64,000 nt of DNA from Budorcas taxicolor (Eukaryota; Chordata; Mammalia; Artiodactyla; Bovidae). The DNA lies in contig NC_068926.1 of assembly GCF_023091745.1 (NCBI RefSeq), forward strand, positions 65,098,001 to 65,162,000. The letters are read 5' to 3'. Shown here in pieces: positions 32,315 through 43,190 of the stretch (positions within the stretch are counted from its first letter, which is position 1; each line of letters opens with the position of its first letter). Under the pieces are notes generated by a model. It saw only the letters and a program-made list of their open reading frames with translations. It was not told where the DNA came from and did not search any database. The position numbers and the translations under genes are program-made.

Positions 32315-34042
32315 ATGGGCAGTTACCTGGGCAGGCCCTGGCCCTCACCCCCACCCCAGGCTGTGGGGGGCCAGCACCTGCCAGGAGGGCTCGGCCGCAC
32401 GCAGCCCGATCCCCGCACCCAACGATTTTCCGTGGCCGGCCCAGGTCACCCAGCTGCGGCCCCGCTGTCCACCCGCAGCCCAGCCCACAAGTACCCGTTG
32501 ACTCTGCATCTGCGCTTTGTCACAGCGTCCCTGAGACGGTGTTCTATTATCCCGCACACCCTGCACTCCTTCCTGGGGGCTCTCACCTCCTTCTGCAGGC
32601 AATGCCATCAGAGGAAGGGGGTGCTGGGCGCTCGCATCTCCACGAGGTGCCGCGGCTCGGCGTCCGCAGTGGGCACGGTCAATGTGTGTGGCGGGTGCCA
32701 GCAGCAGGTCACCCCCGTGCCGCCCACCACACTGAGGTGCGCCCCAGGCTCCTGCACAGAGAAGATGGTGAGGAGGGCCCAGGGAAAGAGCGGGAAGGGC
32801 ATGGCCGAGCAGGAGGAAGACCCCGCATTCACAGGGAAGGACCATCAGAAACGGGGCCCCGATGGCTCTCGGGGTGCACGATCAACATTGAGGCCCCTGG
32901 GGGTCCAGGGAGGCCTCTCTGCCTTCGTGCCCAGGCCCAGGCCTCTGCGGAGAAACCTCCACGCCAAGAGCTCAGTAGACAGATCCACCAAGAAACTCCA
33001 GACCTCTTGTGTGAGCTCCTGCCCCCAAAGAAACGCCATCGCCGGCTCCTACAGCTCCACCCGAGGTTTCCCGCCAGGGCGGAGAAGGACGGGCCCCCGC
33101 ATCCCGCGAGGGCTGCCCCGGAGGTCCTCGAGGAAAGCGAGCGAGGGGGGCCCGCCGCCGCCCTGTGCCGCCCGGGTGGCTTCCCAGAGCAACAGCCGGC
33201 CTGACGAGGACGCGGAGGCAACCAGGGGGCAGAAACGAACCTGGGAGAACGGCGCCCCTACGTCGGACAGTCCCAGGCCGGGAAGACGCAGGTTTCCTCT
33301 GCTGCCGCGCAGGCAAGGGGAGCCGCTGAGGCTGCCCCCAGCCCCTGAGCTGGGTTTCCGAGTCACCGCCGAAGACCTGGACGCGGAGAAAGCAGCGGCG
33401 TTCCGGCGCATCAACAGCGCGCTGCGGGATGAGACCCCGGCCCCGCAGCCCTGCCGTCCCTTCCCCGCGCCCGCCGACCCTCCGGCCCCCGGCAGGGCTC
33501 CTCGGCCCGAGAGAGACCAGAGGGAGTCGGCCTCCCCACCGCCAGTGGACACCCGGGCGTCTGCTGGAGGGGCCTCCTCTGCGCATCCCTGGTCAGGGGG
33601 GCGGCACGGCTCCCCGGGGCCCCTCTCCCCCCGGTCCCAGCCTCTCCCGGGCCCTCCTTCCCACTCACGGGCCCCCGCCCGGTTCACCTTGCCCACCGGC
33701 GCTTTCTCCCCAGGATCAGGCAGCGCGGGCCTGTCTGCTCGGCCTCCAGGCCCCTCCGCCCCTGCTTCGGCCCCCGCGCCAGGCACCGCGGGTGCGACGG
33801 GAAGCCTGGCTCTGGCCCCTGGTGCGGCTTGGCTTCCCCGCAGAGGCCTCCAGACCCGCTTCCAGCGGAATCGGGTCTGGAGGCCTCTTACAAACGCGGC
33901 AGGAGGCGGCGGCACTTCCCAGCCCCCAGCGTGGGGCCCGGCTGCGGAGGATGCCAGACCGGCCTTCCCTGCAGCGCCCGGCTCCTCGGGCATGGGGTCC
34001 TCCACACCCATGTGCCTGGACTCTCCTGTCTTTACCCCCTAG
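32315..34042 (+). CDS. POM121-like protein, intronless (575 codons)
   Basis: Resembles the nucleoporin POM121 family, of which POM121 itself anchors FG-nucleoporins in the nuclear pore membrane. The ATG at 32,315 was chosen because MGSYLGRP is the family's usual beginning; the frame is open 63 codons further upstream but without another ATG. Family landmarks in one frame: HSFLGALTSFC...RKGVLGAR (residues ~84-107), SAFVPRPRPLRRNL (~202-215), RNAIAGSYSSTRG (~239-251), and LPRRQGEPLRLPP...ITAEDLD-like GFRVTAEDLDAEKAAAF (~330-363). The C-terminal third is proline/serine rich. The transmembrane segment of full-length POM121 is not seen, as in the POM121L paralogues. No introns are visible, as in single-exon POM121L genes, so it may be a retrogene. 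It ends at a TAG (34,040), after which the same frame stays open for 210 more codons, suggesting a recent C-terminal truncation. Function unknown; protein expression is unproven. Confidence 0.75.
   Translation: MGSYLGRPWPSPPPQAVGGQHLPGGLGRTQPDPRTQRFSVAGPGHPAAAPLSTRSPAHKYPLTLHLRFVTASLRRCSIIPHTLHSFLGALTSFCRQCHQRKGVLGARISTRCRGSASAVGTVNVCGGCQQQVTPVPPTTLRCAPGSCTEKMVRRAQGKSGKGMAEQEEDPAFTGKDHQKRGPDGSRGARSTLRPLGVQGGLSAFVPRPRPLRRNLHAKSSVDRSTKKLQTSCVSSCPQRNAIAGSYSSTRGFPPGRRRTGPRIPRGLPRRSSRKASEGGPPPPCAARVASQSNSRPDEDAEATRGQKRTWENGAPTSDSPRPGRRRFPLLPRRQGEPLRLPPAPELGFRVTAEDLDAEKAAAFRRINSALRDETPAPQPCRPFPAPADPPAPGRAPRPERDQRESASPPPVDTRASAGGASSAHPWSGGRHGSPGPLSPRSQPLPGPPSHSRAPARFTLPTGAFSPGSGSAGLSARPPGPSAPASAPAPGTAGATGSLALAPGAAWLPRRGLQTRFQRNRVWRPLTNAAGGGGTSQPPAWGPAAEDARPAFPAAPGSSGMGSSTPMCLDSPVFTP
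33842..33888. repeat. 47-nt near-perfect hairpin inside the gene
   Basis: Arms 33,842-33,858 and 33,872-33,888 are perfect 17-base reverse complements. After one mismatch (33,859/33,871) four more pairs follow, leaving a 3-base AGC loop. It encodes GLQTRFQRNRVWRPL in the POM121-like frame. Confidence 0.95.
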
Positions 34043-35233
34043 AGCCGCCCTCCCGTATCTGACTCTCGATCCCTGCCCCCCACCAGCCAGCTCATCCTGT
34101 CTGCTCTCCAAACCAGGCCCTCACCCTGCACATCTGGGGACCCAGCTCCCCACCCCGCTTCTGACACTGAGGTCACCCCCATGGACACCATTCCACTCTC
34201 CCAGTCTCCTCTCTTCGGGTCTCCCCCTGGCTCCAGCGGGAGCCTCTTCCCATCTTCCCAGGCCCTGCAGACGCCCCCCAGGGACAGCGCGGCCCCTGTC
34301 ACAGTCAGCACCAGCCTGCCTGGACTCGGGTTCAGCGGCTCCTCTCACACCGGAGCCCCTGCCCAGCCCATCGGTGGGGCCCCTGATGTCCAGCAGCGTG
34401 GAGCCCCCGCCTGGGACCACTCTCCACACTATGGAATTCCAGCAGCTCCAGCCCTAACCGGGGACCCAACCTCTGCCCCAGGGCCCCCAGCTCCACCCAC
34501 CAACTCCCACATGGGCACCCATACCCGCACCCAGCCGGCCTTGGCTGCCACCCCAGCTGCATTCCCATCCAGCCCAGCCCCTGCCCCTGGCTCTGCAGCT
34601 GACACCTGCGTGCCCCAGGCCGTGCCCAGTGCTGGGCCCAACAGCAGGCCTCGCTGCTCCACAGTCAGTGGATAGAGCACAGCCCCCTGCAGGCCGGGTG
34701 TCTCGGCAGAACCTCAGGGCGTTGGGAGCAGAGTGTCTGTCCTGGATCTCAGCTGCCCCTTTGCCGCTCTCAGTATTTCAATGGAAAGAAGGGGAGCCCG
34801 GAGAACCACACACAGCAGAGTGGGAAGAGTGGCCTGCCATACTGGGGCCTTCCTGGCCAGAACCCCCCCATGGTGACCATGGGGCCCAGGGCTAAGAATA
34901 AGCCCAGCACTAAGAATAAGCCTGGCTTTGGAGGCTTTACTGCCCCTATCTTCAGTCACATGCCTGGGGGTGCACCCAGGCAGAGCCCCCATACTTCCAG
35001 CCCAGAGATAGCCCACCCCCAGCCAAGGTTGCCTTCAGAGGCGTGTCCACCCCACCCTCTACCCCCAGCAGCCCCAGCTCCAGGGGGGTCACAGTCAGGA
35101 AATGCCGTGCTGTTAGGGACCCATCACCTGCTCAGGACTTGGCTGGACACGAGACCGTTGGGCCATCAACCAAGTCGTCCTCCTCCAGGGCGAGATCCAC
35201 TCCCTTGGGGTCTAAGAGGCAGATGAAGACCTG
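34043..35233 (+). pseudogene. Decayed C-terminal extension of POM121-like gene
   Basis: After the TAG at 34,040 the same frame continues open to a second TAG at 34,673 and includes an FG-type motif (SPLFGSPPGSS, ~34,197). A PGFGGFTAPIF motif appears in another frame near 34,920. A basic, serine-rich end (STKSSSSRARS...KRQMKT) in a third frame stops at 35,233, resembling the short basic tail of POM121 proteins. The shifting frames suggest that the FG-repeat C-terminus, normally several hundred residues, has been lost to one stop and later frameshifts. Similarity is weak, and chance resemblance in proline-rich GC-rich DNA is possible. Confidence 0.45.
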
Positions 35234-35869
35234 AGCCAAGAACTTTGGGGACAGATAGTGTCTACCTTCCCCCCAGGCTGGGCCTCGTAGGGCCCTGTTT
35301 CCATGTGAAACCCGAGTCTAGCCCTAACCCCTCTAACTCCAGAGCAAACCGGGCGCCTGGAGATACAGCACTCCATTCCGTTCCCCTGCTTTCCACCTTC
35401 CCCTCTCAAAGGTGGGTGGTTCGAGGCTGTTGTCCCACAGTCCTGTCCCCTCCACTCCCGGAGCAGGGGGAGGCCCCTCGTTGCCTACACAGCTGACTCC
35501 TCCCTTCTCCGTTTTCCTTCCAGAACCTTTGTATTAGCTTTGTAACTTGTGAAAGTTTTGTTCTCATTCCAAGTGTGGAATAGCATTGGCTTGTATGAGT
35601 GGTGACACAGAAAGCCAGACCTAAGTGTTTTAATTAGACTATTCGGTAGTCCTGTTCATGGGGTATGTAGAGCAGTACAACATGATGGCTACAAGGACCA
35701 AATATTAAAAGTTAAAGTGATGAAGCCCAGGATAATATGAGGCCAAGATAAGTCAGGATAAACCGGATCATCCCTGTCTGTTGGAATTGTTGCTTCTCAC
35801 CCACCTCTCTGACATGAAGGAGTCTGGATCATCCTGAATGTACACCAAGAGCCCACAGGCTATGCACTG
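35234..35869. other. 3' flank of POM121-like locus
   Basis: Composition falls back to genome average near 35,510. An ATTAAA at 35,704 could serve as a weak polyadenylation signal. No other feature seen. Confidence 0.4.
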
Positions 35870-35993
35870 GTTTTTGTCTTTATTTTAGCTGCAACCCACG
35901 GCATGCGGGATCTTAGTTCCCCAACCAGAGATCAGATCCTTGCACCCTACACTGGCAATGTGGAGTCTTAACCTCTGGACCGCTAGATAAGTC
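35870..35993 (-). mobile_element. Short CHR-type SINE
   Basis: 'tttttgtctttattttagct' at the left, 'cccaaccagagatcagatcc' (reversed box B area) and 'taacctctggaccgctagat' at the right. Confidence 0.65.
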
Positions 35994-36089
35994 CTCACCC
36001 TAGTCTTTTCTAATGCAGCAAATCTCTTTTTTCTTTCTTTTTTGCTCTTAGGATCCCAGGCAAATGACTAACCTACATATACATCTCCC

Positions 36090-36285
36090 CTGGGCGTTCC
36101 TGGTAGCTCAGCTGGTAAAGAATCTGCTTGCAATGTGGGAGACCTGGGTTCCGTCCTTGGGTTGGGAAGATCCCCTGGAGAAGGGAATGGCTACCCACTC
36201 CCATATTCTGGCCTGGAAGATTCCATGGACTGTATAGTCCTTGGGGTCACAAAGAGTTGGACACAACTGAGCCACTTTCATACAC
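36090..36285 (+). mobile_element. Bov-tA SINE
   Basis: Full-length copy: 'tgggcgttcctggtagctca' head, 'gggaagatcccctggagaag' core and 'agttggacacaactgagcca' tail. Confidence 0.9.
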
Positions 36286-37035
36286 TTCCCTTAAAGAGTA
36301 TGGGATTGGCACCAAAGCTTCGGGAAAGGGGCAAACAAGGAAACCTTTAATTAGGATGTGACAGCTCCCTGAGCAATCTGTGGCATTCTGGTTTTAAACA
36401 AGCAGGAGGACTCCCTGCGTACAGCTCTTCACTTTTCTAACAAATGAAAGGCAACTGTTTGTAAAGGAAAGAAACATTAACTATAAGAGATTAAAAGACT
36501 TCCAGTTTGTGGTCCAGTCTGCTTGGAGCTTAGAGATCATCATTCCTGTCATCACAATAGGAGAAAAGCTGAACAAACTGAACATCAACACTCCTGAAAT
36601 CTGTCCGAGAACTGATGCCATGTGGTGAGCCACCACCACCACAAGACCTAGATAAATGACTACAGAGAATTATAGCTTCACCAAGCACAGGACTCTGCTG
36701 GAGCCCAGATCTGGGTGCAAAACTTAAACTGCAATTGATGAATTTCTGCTCATGGTAGACACACTTAAAAACTCCAGAGGAGGGAGCAGTCTTATGGGAA
36801 CCACCACCATTTCATGGATTATGCCACCACCCACATTCTCAGGGTGAAGATCAAAGAAAAGTCCTCCATACTTCTGGCATGGGAGAAGAATAGCATTTTG
36901 AAACATGCCCAAAGCAGTTTTGTTCTCCTTAAGAATGGTTTCCCTCAAGGGAAATTTTACCAGAACATCACCTTAATTTCTATAAGATCATAAGAAAGGC
37001 CACTTTCTGGCCTGGAGAAAGGAAGTCCCCAAATC

Positions 37036-37948
37036 TAGTAACATGGTTCTAAATCAGGAAAGGAGTACATCAAGGCTGTATATTGTCACCTTGCTTATTT
37101 AACTTATATGCAGAGTACATCATGCAAAACGCCAGGCTGGATGAAGCACAAGATGGAATCAAGATTACTGAGAGAAATATCAATAACTTCAGATACGCAG
37201 ATGACACCACCCTCATGGCAGAAAGTGAAGAGGAATTAACAGCCTCTTTATGAAGGTGAAAGAGGAGAGTGAAAAAGCTGGACAACATTGAAATGAAGAT
37301 CATGGCATCTGGTCTCATCACTTAACGGCAAATAGATGGGGAAACAATCAAAACATTGACAAGACTATTTTCTTGGGCTCCAAAATCACTTCAGATGGTG
37401 ACTGCAGCCATTAAATTAAAAGATGCTTGCTCCTTAAAAGAAAAGCTATGGCAAATGTAGACAGCATACTAAAAAGCAGAAACATTACTTTGCCAACAAA
37501 TGTCTGTCTAGTCAAAGGTATGGTTTTTCCAGTAGTCATGTATGGATGTGAGAGTTGGACCATAAAGAAGGCTGAGCACCAAAGAATCGATGCTTTTGAA
37601 CTGTAGTGTTGGAGAAGACTCTTGAGAGTCCCTTGGACTGCAAGGAGATCAATCCAGTCAATCCTAAAGAAAGTCAGTCCTGAATATTCATTGGAAGGAC
37701 TACTGCTGAAGCTAAAGCTTCAATACTTTGGCTACCTGATATGATGAGTCGACTCATTAGAAAAGACCCTGATGCTGAGAAAGACTGAGGGCAGGAGGAG
37801 AAGGGGATTAGAGGACGAGATGGTTGGATGGCATCACTGACTCAATGGACATCAGTTTGAGCAAGCTCCAGGAGTTGGTGATGGACAGGGAAGCCTGGTG
37901 TGCTGCAGTCCGTAGGGTTGCAAAGAGCTGAACACAACTGAGTGACCG
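37036..37948 (+). mobile_element. BovB LINE 3' part, YADD retained
   Basis: 5'-truncated ~0.9 kb BovB. 'agatacgcagatgacaccac' at ~37,190 encodes RYADDTT, the intact reverse transcriptase catalytic motif that is deleted in the 25.6 kb copy. The downstream frame is broken. The 3' tail lies at about 37,935. Inserted in L1 5' sequence. Confidence 0.95.
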
Positions 37949-38149
37949 AAAAACAACAACAAAAAACTCACAAGACCTATTTACCTCAGTTGTTTTTTAC
38001 CCAATACATTATACATTGTTTAGTGTTCAATCAAAAATTACAAGGCATTCTCAAAGGTATAAAAAAAAAAAAAAGTTTGAAGAGACAAGCATCAGAAACA
38101 GACCAGGATAGGACACAGGTTTTGGAATTGTTAGACTGGGAACTTTGTC

Positions 38150-38287
38150 GACCCAATGTGAAGAGCTGACTCATTGGAAAAGAACTTGATGATGGGAAAG
38201 ACTAAAGGCAAGTGAGAAGGGGACAGCAGAGGATGAGATGGTTAGAAAGCATCACTGATTCAATGGACATGAATTTGAGCAAACTCT
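38150..38287 (+). mobile_element. BovB fragment near its 3' end
   Basis: 'gtgaagagctgactcattgg' to 'acatgaatttgagcaaactc'. It stops short of the terminal tail because SINEs are inserted at 38,288. Confidence 0.85.
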
Positions 38288-38411
38288 GGGGCTTCCCTGA
38301 TAGTTCAGTTGGTAAAGAATCCACCTGCAATGCAGGAGACCCTGGTGCAATTCCTGGGTCAGGAACATCCACTGGAACAGGGGTAGGCTCCCCACTCCAG
38401 TATTCTTGGGC
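38288..38411 (+). mobile_element. Bov-tA SINE, left part
   Basis: Head 'cttccctgatagttcagttg' to 'ccactccagtattcttg', then cut where a second Bov-tA begins. Confidence 0.85.
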
Positions 38412-38590
38412 TTCCCTGGTGTCTGAGCTGGTTAAGAATCTGCCTGCAATGCGGGAGAGCTGGGCTCAATCTTTGGGTTGGGAAGATCCCCTAGAGAAGG
38501 GAAAAGCTACCCACTCCAGTATTCCAGGCTGGAGAATTCCATGGACTGTAGTTGAAAAGAGTCGGACAAGACTTAACCACTGAACGACAA
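38412..38590 (+). mobile_element. Second Bov-tA SINE abutting the first
   Basis: 'cttccctggtgtctgagctg' head to 'gtcggacaagacttaaccac'. Head-to-tail with the copy on its left and lacking a clear duplication, so it may have entered the first copy's core. Confidence 0.85.
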
Positions 38591-39937
38591 CAACAGAATG
38601 GGAATTTAAAATAAGTAAAATTAATACAATAAGGGAAGAAGTGGACAGTATACAAGAACTGATGGGGAGTGTAAGCAGAGAGAGGAATTCTAAGAAATAA
38701 AGGAAATGGTAGAAGTCGGAAAGCATTGTAACAGAAATGGAGAAGGCCTTTTACGAGTTCCTGAGTACTGGATATGACTGGGGGAAGAATCAGTGAGCTT
38801 GAAGATAGGCCAACAGAAACTTCTCAAACTAAGAGGAAAAAAAAAAGACAAGAAAATAGAAAATATCAAGGAACTGTGGGACAGTTATAAAAGGTGTAAC
38901 GTTTGTGTAAAGGGACTACCAAAAGAAGAAAGAGAACGAGGAAATATAAAGTAGTAAGGGCTGAAGATTTTTATTGTACATGCATCAAACCAAAGATCCA
39001 GAATCTCAGAGAACACCAAGCAGGATAAATACCCTTGGATAAATACCAGGAGAATTAACACCCTTGGATATCATAGGCAAACTTTAGAAAATCAGAGCCA
39101 GAGAGAAGCTTTAAAGTAGACAGAGGGGAAAAATCTTACCTGAAGGGAAATTAGTGTGACAGTGATAATGGATTTCTCTGCAGAAATCAAGCAAGAAGAG
39201 AGTGCAGCGAAACGGCGAAGTGCAAGGTGCGGGGTGGGGCAGTGGTGGGCGGGGAGGAACTTAGATTTTGTATCCATCAAATTTCTGCTTCAAAACTGAA
39301 GGAAAAATAAAGACTTTCTAAGAGAAAGGTTGGATTTGTCTCCAATAGACCTGCTTTGCAAGAAATGTTACAAGAAGTTCTTCCCAGAAGGAAAAGTTAA
39401 GTGATATAGGATGGAAACTTAGATCAACATAAAGCAAGAGTGTTAGAGAAGGAATAAATATAAAGGTAAGGTAAAATAGAATATTTTAGTTGTTATTTTT
39501 TTATCCTTTAGTGACCTAACTGATTCATTTAGTTCAAAATATATTGCAAAAATACAACTGGTGATAATAGTTTTATGGGTAAATGAACTGGTATGAGAGC
39601 AGTTCTTTATGAGATAGAAGGGAGGAACTGGAAATACTCTCTAATAAGGTACATGCACCAAGCATGAAGAAATACAGCACTATCTGTTTATGAACTTAGG
39701 TTAGTTGTAAGTGTATCCTGTAAACTCTGAAGGAACCACTTAAAATCTTTTTTTAAAGAAGTACATATAATTGTCATGCTAAAAGAAGGAAAAAATGGAA
39801 CTATACAAAATACTCAAAACCAGAAAAGGTGAAAAAAAATCATTTAAAAGAGTAGATTACAAAAAAAGAGAGAGAGAGAGAATGAGGGCAATGAATGGAA
39901 AACAGTTACAAATAATTAATTAATAATTAATTAATTA

Positions 39938-40036
39938 ATAAGCAATTAATTAATAAGCAATTAATTCAAATATATCAATAATCACTTTAATTAATTAATT
40001 AATAAGCAATTAATTCAAATATATCAATAATCACTC
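39938..40036. repeat. 49 bp tandem duplication in AT-rich L1
   Basis: 'ttaattcaaatatatcaata' occurs at 39,961 and again at 40,010, with the intervening (taat)n-rich sequence also repeated, giving a 49 bp period. It sits just before the L1 ORF2 start. Confidence 0.9.
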
Positions 40037-40119
40037 TAAATATGAATGGTCGAAATGCAGCAATTAAAAGAGACTCTCAGGATAGATTAAAAAAATAAGC
40101 CCCAACGATATTTTCTCTA

Positions 40120-40286
40120 GGAGACCCAGGTTTGATTTCTGGGTCCAGAAGATCCCTTGGAGAAGGAAATGGCAACCCACTCCAGTGTTCTTGCCTGGAA
40201 AAATCCCATGGACAGGGGAGCCTGGCAGGCTACAGTCCATGGGGTTGCAAGAGTCAGACACAACTTAGCAGCTAAACCACCGCCAC
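40120..40286 (+). mobile_element. 5'-truncated Bov-tA SINE
   Basis: Begins within the head at 'ggagacccaggtttgatttc' and ends 'cagacacaacttagcagcta'. Flanked by 'atattttctcta' (40,108-40,119) and 'atattgtctata' (40,287-40,298), a 12 bp duplication with two mismatches. Confidence 0.9.
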
Positions 40287-41335
40287 ATATTGTCTATAAA
40301 AAACTCATTGTAATTACAAAGATACATTGATTAATAGAGACAAAAAATGATAAACTATGCTGACACAAAGCAAAAAAAAAGCTAGAATAGCCGTGCTAAT
40401 GCCATACAAAATAGACTTCAGAACAAGGAAAGTTATTAAGAGATAAAGAAAAGGTGTTACATCATGTTAAAAGAAGTCAATTCTTCAAAAAGGCAATCTT
40501 TAGCATCCATGCATCTAACAACTAAACATTAAAATATGTAAGGCAGAAACTGATAAAGTTGCAAGGAGAAAGACACAAATCCACTCTTGTAGCACTAAAC
40601 ACAGCTCTTTCAGTAACTGATAGATGCAGGAGGCAGAAAATGAGTCAGGATGAATTGATCAGTATCATCAATCCACTAGATGTAATTAATTTTATGAAAT
40701 ACTACATCCAACAATGTAGAATAATACTGTCTTCTCAAGCTGATATGAAATGTTCACCAGATAGTCTACATTCTGGGTTAAAAAAAAAAAACCTCACACC
40801 TCAAAAAACTTAAAACAATATAAATTATACAAAATAGATTCTCAAATCAAAAAAATAAAACACGAAAGTAAAAAAATTTAAAAAGAGGTAGCTGAAAAAT
40901 CCCCCAATATTTAGGTGACACAGGGATCAAAAAAGAATTCTCCAGAGAAATTTTACATACTTTTCACTAAATGAAAATGAATAGAAACATATAGCTTATT
41001 AAGATGTATGAAATGCAGTAAAAGCAGCATTTAGGGGGACATTTATAGCATTAAATGCATACATTAGAAAGTTCTGAAAACAATCACTTAGAGGAAGAAC
41101 AACATTAAACCCAACGCATAAAAGAAAAGAAATAATCCAAACTACAGCAGAAATTAATGAAATTGAAAAAGCAGGAAGTCAATAAAACCAAAACTAGTTC
41201 ATTGAAAAGAAACAAATTGATAAACCTCTAACTAAGCAACCTTTAAAAAAAAGTGAGAAAAGGCACAAATAACTAATATCAGAAGTGAGTGACGGACTAT
41301 TATTACTTATCACATGGACATTGAAAGGATAATCA

Positions 41336-41690
41336 AGAACTATTTGAACCATATGATATCACTTTTATGTGGAATTTAAAATACAACGCAAATAAATATA
41401 TCTATGAAACAAAAACAAAGAACAGACTCACAGTTGCCAAAGGGAGGATGAGGGAGGGAAGGATTGGGAGTCTTGGATTAACAGGTGCAAATTATTATAT
41501 ATGGGATGGATAAACAACAAGGTCCTATTTTGTAGCACAGGGAGCTATATTCAATATCCTGTGAAAAACCATAATGGAAAACAATATGAAAAAGAATATG
41601 TAGAAATAACACAGTCACTTTGCTGTACAGCAGAAATTAAGCACAACATTGTAAATAAGAAAAAAAACATATTTGAACAGAGAGAGGAAT
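41336..41690 (+). mobile_element. L1 3' end
   Basis: From 'catatgatatcacttttatg' through 'ggataaacaacaaggtccta' to 'cattgtaaataag'. Same family as 103-352. Contiguity with the ORF2 start at its left implies a deletion of most of ORF2, or a separate insertion. Confidence 0.85.
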
Positions 41691-41879
41691 GACATGTTCA
41701 CTAATGAAATATTTTGCATATATACCAAATTTTGAAATGAACTAATTTAAATATTTCCCAAACCCTTTCACATTCAGCTTTCAATTTATATAACCAAAAT
41801 GCTGCTGAGGATGTGATTTAATGACTAAATAGTTCCCAGCCAGTAAGATTCCCTTATGCATAAACAAATGCATCGCTAA

Positions 41880-43190
41880 AATGTAAAGCTGTTGTGATTC
41901 AAAGGACACCATTAAGAAAGTTAAAAAACAACCACAATACAAATAAAAAATGGCAAGGGCTTCCCTGGTGACTCAGTGGTAAAGAATCCTCCTGCCAATG
42001 CAGGAGACACGGGTTTGATACCTGATGCAGGAAGATCCCACATGCCGCAGAGTAACAAAGCCCATGCGCCATAACTATTGAGCCTGTTCCCTAGAGCCGG
42101 GGAGCTGCAACTACTGAGCCCACGGGCCACAACTACTGAAGCCGGAGAGCCATGGAGGCCCTGCTGCAGCAGAGCCTAGAGCCCGTGTTCCACAAGAAGA
42201 GGAGTCACCACAATGAGAAGCCCAAGCACCGCAACTAGAGAGTAGCCCCCCGCTCTCCAGAATTAATAAATCACTCACAGCAAAGAAGATCCAGCACAGC
42301 CAAAAATAAACTTTTTAAATGCAACTCATATGTGTGATTTTAAAAATCTAGAATATTTAAGAACTATTACAACTCACTTATAAAAGACACATAGCCCCAT
42401 TTTTTTTTAACGGGCAAATGTTTCTCCAAAGAAACATTAAGCACATGAAAGGATACACAGCATTAGCCATCAGAGAAATACAAATCAGTACCACAATGAG
42501 ATAGCATTTCACATTTCATAGGATAGTTATTATAAAAAAGACAGATGATAAGTATTTGTGAGGGTGTGGAGAAATTGGAACATTCACATATTGCTGGCAG
42601 GAATGTAAAAAGGGGCAGTCACTTTGGACAAAATTCTTGCAGGTATTCAGTGAAACAGAGTTTACCATATGGCCCAGCAATTTCACTTCTAGGTACACAC
42701 TCAAAAGATATAAAAGGGTATATTCACACAATACCCTACACGTGAATGTTCACAGCGACGTTCCGCATAATAGCAGAAAAGTGGACACAACACAAAAGTC
42801 TATCAACTGAGGAATGGTCTATACAATGGAATATTATTCAGCAATAAAACATCAGGGGCTGATACATGCTACACTGTGGATGGACCCTGAAAACATTACA
42901 CTGAGAAGCCTGACACAAAAAAATCACACACTGCATTATTCCGTCTAAATTAAATGTTCAAAATAAGTAAATCCACAGAAATAAAGAAATTAGTGTTTGC
43001 CTAGGCCTTAGGGGTTAGGAGAAATAGGGATTGTTTGCTAATAAGTAAGGTATTAATTTGGGGGGAATGATGTAAAGCTTCTAAAATTGTGTTGCTGTTG
43101 CAGCCTTCTGTAAATATTCTAAAAGACGCCAAATTTCACACCATAAAGTGTGACTTGTAAGTGAACTATATTTCAATAAAGCTGTTACAG
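41880..43190 (+). mobile_element. L1 ORF2 3' half and 3' UTR, split by CHR SINE
   Basis: 'aaggacaccattaagaaagt' precedes the SINE; after it come 'aagcacatgaaaggatacac', 'tggcccagcaatttcacttc' and 'ggaatattattcagcaataa'. The 3' UTR ends with 'actatatttcaataaagctg', giving an AATAAA near 43,176. Confidence 0.85.
41957..42318 (+). mobile_element. CHR-type SINE, plus strand
   Basis: Full-length copy: 'gggcttccctggtgactcag' head with box A, 'gagacacgggtttgatacct' box B region, 'actgagcccacgggccacaa' body, and an A-rich end. Confidence 0.85.

Larger units (their letters stand above)
36480..41335 (+). mobile_element. Old L1 LINE: 5' UTR, ORF1 and start of ORF2
   Basis: Once the nested BovB and SINE copies are removed, pieces at 36,480-37,035, 37,966-38,150, 38,592-40,119 and 40,287-41,335 form one L1 read left to right. 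36,480-37,035 is probably 5' UTR. 38,600-39,370 is ORF1 ('gggaagaatcagtgagcttg', 'caggataaatacccttgga', 'aggaaaaataaagactttct'). ORF2 starts about 40,030 with 'aataatcactctaaatatga', and the endonuclease region runs through 'gcctaacaactaaac'-type text. Stops and frameshifts throughout. The sequence then jumps to an L1 3' end at 41,336. Confidence 0.8.

Noticed and set aside
32005..33204. A 399-codon open frame overlapping the POM121-like gene in another frame
   Set aside because: The POM121 family blocks are all in the frame used for 32,315-34,042. This frame is open because the region is GC-rich and stop-poor.
33049..34011. A 320-codon minus-strand open frame opposite the POM121-like gene
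   Set aside because: Mirror of a GC-rich coding strand. Its similarity to the sense peptide near 33,860 comes only from the hairpin.
33429..34457. A 342-codon proline-rich open frame in the third frame
   Set aside because: No family resemblance; low-complexity proline/serine composition expected by chance here.
39905..40036. CRISPR-like or satellite array
   Set aside because: Just two imperfect units of AT-rich sequence inside an L1; a simple tandem duplication explains it.
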